The notes below the pieces were generated by a model. It saw only the letters and a program-made list of their open reading frames with translations. It ran no database searches and was not told where the DNA came from. A stretch of 9,379 nucleotides of DNA. Source: Gammaproteobacteria bacterium (GTDB lineage Bacteria > Pseudomonadota > Gammaproteobacteria > S012-40). The DNA lies in NCBI GenBank assembly GCA_026982215.1, contig JALSHN010000375.1:1-9379 (forward strand), written 5' to 3'. The translations under genes were made by a program, and so were the position numbers. Shown here one piece after another: positions 7,028-9,379 of the stretch; positions within the stretch are counted from its first letter, which is position 1; every line of letters begins with the position of its first letter.

Positions 7028-8536
7028 ATGACCTTCCAGCGTTCCATCCTGGCCGGCGCCGTGAGCAGCGTGATCGTTGCCTTGAGCGGCTGCCAAGACG
7101 ACAACGGCACCAGCACCGCCACCGGCGTCACCGTTCCCTATGAAATCGCCTCAGAAGCCGCCCCGTCCACCGATACCGAGGTCTATTTCGGTGGTAACGA
7201 CGATACAGACAGCAGCGGCAGCGTGAAATACCTGGTCATCGCCGAATCCGGCGTCGCCTTCCGTCCCGACGCCGAGCTCCAAGGCCTCACCCTGGAAGGG
7301 GTGGGCTCCGGCACCACCATCAGCCACGTCCAGGTGCTCGGCTCCGAAGACGACGGCATCGAATGGTTCGGCGGCACCGTCAACCTCGACCACCTGGTGA
7401 TCAACAGCCCCGACGACGACGGCCTGGACTTCGACGACGGCTACCGCGGCACCATCCAGTACGCCATCGTCCGCATGGGCGACAACGACGGCGATCGCGG
7501 CATCGAGGCCGACAACGCCGGCCCCTCCAACACCGCCGAGCCCCTCACCGCCCCCAAACTGGTGAACATCACCATCCTCGGCAACCAGGGCAAGTCCTCC
7601 AAGACCACCATGGGCGCCCTGTTCCGCCGCGGTTTCGCCGGCCACATCTACCGCTCCGCCTTCGTGGACGACCCCAACGCCACCCAGGGCTTCGAGGGCG
7701 GCTGCTTCGACGTCGACGACATGCTCCCCGCCACCCTCGCCCTCACCGACGTGGTGTGCAACAGCAGCAACGAGCTGGTCGCCGACAGCGATTCCTACCA
7801 GACCGACTTCAAGGCCAGCAGCAACTATGACGTCTCCACGAACCCAGTGAACGTCGATCCCACCACCCTGGCCATCACCGGCGCCCCCATCCCCGCCGGC
7901 TCCTTGCCCACTGGCGTGGACGACAATGCCTACATCGGCGCCGTGGACCCCAACAGCGCCACCCCGTGGTGGGACGGCTGGACCGTGCACCTGGCCGGGG
8001 ACGCCGGCAGCCTCAAGAACGTCGACTTCCATCCGCTGCAGGCGGAGATCGAAAACGGCACCATCACCCCCGCGGCCGACACCAGCGACTGCCCCGCCGG
8101 CACCTCCGAGGGGGAAAAGACCACGGTGACCATCTTTGGCAAGACCTTCCCGGTCTGTCTGCTCGATCAGCACCTCACCGGTGACGTCACCTATACCCTG
8201 GACAACCGCCACGTCTACGTCCTCACCGACTACATCAAGGTGGGCAACGGCGGCGTGCGCGACCGGGTCAAGGCCGATGCCGACGCCACCCGTCTGGTCA
8301 TCCAAGCCGGCACCATGATCTTCGCCGACGCCGGTGAGAAGGCCGGCATCCGCATCACCCGCGGCGCCCAGATCGACGTCCAAGGCACCGCCGAGATGCC
8401 GGTGATCATGTCCGCGGTGGATTTCGACCTCTCCTCCGGACAGATCATCGGCGACCCCACCGACTTCTCCGGTCGGGGACAATGGGGCGGCCTGGTGATC
8501 GACGGCTACGCCCGCACCAACAGCCTGGACCAATGA
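7028..8536 (+). CDS. Beta-helix-like lipoprotein with its two family halves in swapped order
   Basis: This is a 502-residue lipoprotein. Its signal peptide ends in the lipobox LSGC, with C22 as the lipidated cysteine. Gln at +2 predicts the outer membrane. Residues about 47-320 carry the motifs EVYFGGNDDTDSSGSVKYL, GLTLEGVGSGTTISHVQV, EDDGIEWFGGTVNLDHLVI, DDGLDFDDGYRGTIQYAIV and GDRGIEADN. They match the second half of a family of repetitive, probably beta-helical surface lipoproteins. Residues about 352-502 carry DCPAGTSEG, VYVLTDYIKVGNG, RLVIQAGTMIF, ITRGAQIDVQGTAEMPVIM and RGQWGGLVIDG. In the proteins I know these motifs form the first half. A linker at about 321-351 joins them. Cysteine pairs C226/C244 and C355/C377 could form disulfides. 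The gene follows the receptor after 149 bases, has its own promoter and ends at a strong terminator. A role as surface partner of the receptor is inference. No enzyme motif is seen. Confidence 0.8.
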   Translation: MTFQRSILAGAVSSVIVALSGCQDDNGTSTATGVTVPYEIASEAAPSTDTEVYFGGNDDTDSSGSVKYLVIAESGVAFRPDAELQGLTLEGVGSGTTISHVQVLGSEDDGIEWFGGTVNLDHLVINSPDDDGLDFDDGYRGTIQYAIVRMGDNDGDRGIEADNAGPSNTAEPLTAPKLVNITILGNQGKSSKTTMGALFRRGFAGHIYRSAFVDDPNATQGFEGGCFDVDDMLPATLALTDVVCNSSNELVADSDSYQTDFKASSNYDVSTNPVNVDPTTLAITGAPIPAGSLPTGVDDNAYIGAVDPNSATPWWDGWTVHLAGDAGSLKNVDFHPLQAEIENGTITPAADTSDCPAGTSEGEKTTVTIFGKTFPVCLLDQHLTGDVTYTLDNRHVYVLTDYIKVGNGGVRDRVKADADATRLVIQAGTMIFADAGEKAGIRITRGAQIDVQGTAEMPVIMSAVDFDLSSGQIIGDPTDFSGRGQWGGLVIDGYARTNSLDQ

Positions 8537-8569
8537 CCCCCAAGGAGCTCCCCTCCCAAGGACGGGAAG

Positions 8570-8599
8570 AGCGCGGTGGAGACACCGCGCTTTTTTTTT
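8570..8599 (+). terminator. Strong intrinsic terminator after the lipoprotein gene
   Basis: AGCGCGGTG (8570-8578) and CACCGCGCT (8583-8591) form a perfect 9-base-pair stem with a GAGA tetraloop. The T-run covers 8591-8599, its first T also closing the stem. It begins 33 bases after the stop codon at 8534-8536 and separates this gene from the next lipoprotein gene. Confidence 0.93.
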
Positions 8600-8620
8600 G
8601 TGTAGGCAAAACCCCACACC

Positions 8621-8651
8621 CTGCACGGACGAGGGGCCGCCGTGATAAATT
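8621..8651 (+). promoter_or_regulatory. Weak candidate promoter of the second lipoprotein gene
   Basis: A promoter is expected here because a strong terminator lies just upstream. TGATAAATT at 8643-8651 resembles an extended -10 element (TGN plus TAAATT, four of six matches). CTGCAC at 8621-8626 is only a poor -35 candidate. The leader would be about 20 bases long. No good ribosome binding site is seen before the ATG at 8678. Confidence 0.3.
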
Positions 8652-8677
8652 GAACCACCAAAACAAAGCGTGCCCCC

Positions 8678-9379
8678 ATGCGATCCGCCCCCTTCCTTCT
8701 GGTTGGCCTTCTTGTGCTCACTGCCTGTGGCGGTGGCGGCATCGACGGCGCCCGTGTCGGTCTTCCCGATGTCCTCCCCCAGGCCCGAGTGATGAGCGAC
8801 CCGGTGCTGGGCTGGATCAGCCAGGACGTCGAACGCCCCGAACCCTGGCAGCGGGCAGTGCTGGACGCCCGTGCCAGCATCGGCGTGCGTTTTCGCTGGT
8901 CGCTGATGGAGGCCCCCGAGGGTGACTCCCCCCTGGCCTGGCGCATCCACCAGCCCGACCGCCCGGTGACCACCTTCGCCGCCAACCGCCCCGGTCGCTA
9001 CCGGCTGCAACTGGAAGTGACGAACCGCCGTGGCGACCGCGACCACAAACAGATCACCGTCCTGCTGCAACAGGCCAATGGCGCGTCCCCATGGGTCCCC
9101 CCTGCTGACGATTTCGATGCTGACGGCACCCCCGACGCCCTCGATCCCGACAGCGATGGCGACGGCGTCGACGACGCCCGCGATGCCGCACCGTTGGACC
9201 CACAAATACAAGCCTGGCCCACCCGAGTGGAACTGGAATCCCAGCCCCAACCCCGGGCCGGTCTCAACGACACCCTGCAAGACGCCGAATCTCTCGGCAC
9301 CCTCGACGGCGGCCTGCAACTCCTCGGCGCCATCGCCGCCCCCGGCGACACCGACCTCTACCGCCTCACCTTCCCCGCC
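8678..9379 (+). CDS. Multidomain surface or secreted lipoprotein, 3' partial
   Basis: The frame is open to the window end, with 234 residues visible. The N-terminus is a textbook lipoprotein signal (FLLVGLLVLTAC): lipobox LTAC with C17 lipidated, then a GGGG spacer. The +2 residue is Gly, not Asp, so the outer membrane is expected. Residues about 56-132 look like a PKD/Ig-like beta-sandwich (AVLDARASIGVRFRWSL, ending NRPGRYRLQLEVTNRRGD). Residues 144-174 are a thrombospondin-type-3-like calcium region rich in DxDxDG patterns (DFDADGTPDALDPDSDGDGV). Residues about 197-234 resemble the start of a PPC domain (NDTLQDAESLGTL, then GAIAAPGDTDLYRLT). PPC domains often flank secreted proteases, but no catalytic region is visible, so no enzyme call is made. 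The ATG at 8678 is chosen because it directly begins the signal peptide, although it lacks a clear ribosome binding site. It is separated from the upstream gene by a terminator and may be functionally unrelated. Confidence 0.82.
   Translation, partial: MRSAPFLLVGLLVLTACGGGGIDGARVGLPDVLPQARVMSDPVLGWISQDVERPEPWQRAVLDARASIGVRFRWSLMEAPEGDSPLAWRIHQPDRPVTTFAANRPGRYRLQLEVTNRRGDRDHKQITVLLQQANGASPWVPPADDFDADGTPDALDPDSDGDGVDDARDAAPLDPQIQAWPTRVELESQPQPRAGLNDTLQDAESLGTLDGGLQLLGAIAAPGDTDLYRLTFPA

Noticed and set aside
8482..8925. 147-codon plus-strand open frame overlapping the end of the permuted lipoprotein and the start of the next gene
   Set aside because: It reads through the terminator and its poly-T, and its translation resembles no protein. 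The lipoprotein frame from 8678 is clearly the real one.
7151..9319. 722-codon minus-strand open frame
   Set aside because: It runs across two lipoprotein genes and an intrinsic terminator and is low-complexity Gly/Val/Ala. It is an artefact of codon bias on the plus strand.
1..9379. tRNA or rRNA genes, CRISPR repeats, insertion sequences, attachment sites
   Set aside because: No cloverleaf, regular repeat-spacer pattern, transposase motif or terminal inverted repeat was seen on either strand.

Overview
The window carries a GC-rich, all plus-strand block of Gram-negative envelope genes. The best fit is a gammaproteobacterium of a high-GC lineage. The gene order (large TtpC-like ExbB protein, small ExbB, ExbD, TonB, TPR protein) matches the TonB2 clusters known from Vibrio, Shewanella and relatives. 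The genus cannot be told from the sequence.

Positions 1-6878 form one tightly packed six-gene unit. It starts with the 3' part of a TtpC-like MotA/TolQ/ExbB protein, which is cut by the left window edge. It continues with a short ExbB, an ExbD, a TonB with a GTG start, a secreted TPR protein and a 1017-residue TonB-dependent outer-membrane receptor. Neighbouring genes overlap or lie within 15 bases of each other, and no terminator separates them. The whole energy chain is therefore probably made together with one receptor: proton channel, TonB energy transducer, periplasmic helper and outer-membrane gate. The operon promoter must lie left of the window.

Positions 6879-7027 are an AT-rich intergenic region. 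It holds what looks like a PhoB-type activator site (7-base half-sites every 11 bases, ending 10 bases before a -10 element) and a leader that can fold into two adjacent hairpins. It drives a 502-residue lipoprotein (7028-8536), which is followed by a strong intrinsic terminator (8570-8599). The lipoprotein belongs to a beta-helix-like family found in Proteobacteria and Bacteroidetes. Its two halves are in the reverse of the order I know for that family: it appears to be circularly permuted. This is the most unusual observation in the window.

From 8678 to the right edge runs the start of a second lipoprotein. It has a perfect lipobox, a PKD/Ig-like segment, a thrombospondin-type-3-like calcium loop and the beginning of what looks like a pre-peptidase C-terminal (PPC) domain. 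It is cut off by the window end.

Working model (inference): the receptor and the permuted lipoprotein act together at the outer membrane to take up a substrate, powered by the dedicated TtpC/ExbB/ExbD/TonB complex. The lipoprotein, and by implication the system, may be induced by phosphate limitation. The substrate is unknown. There is no stretch longer than 300 bases without a gene.
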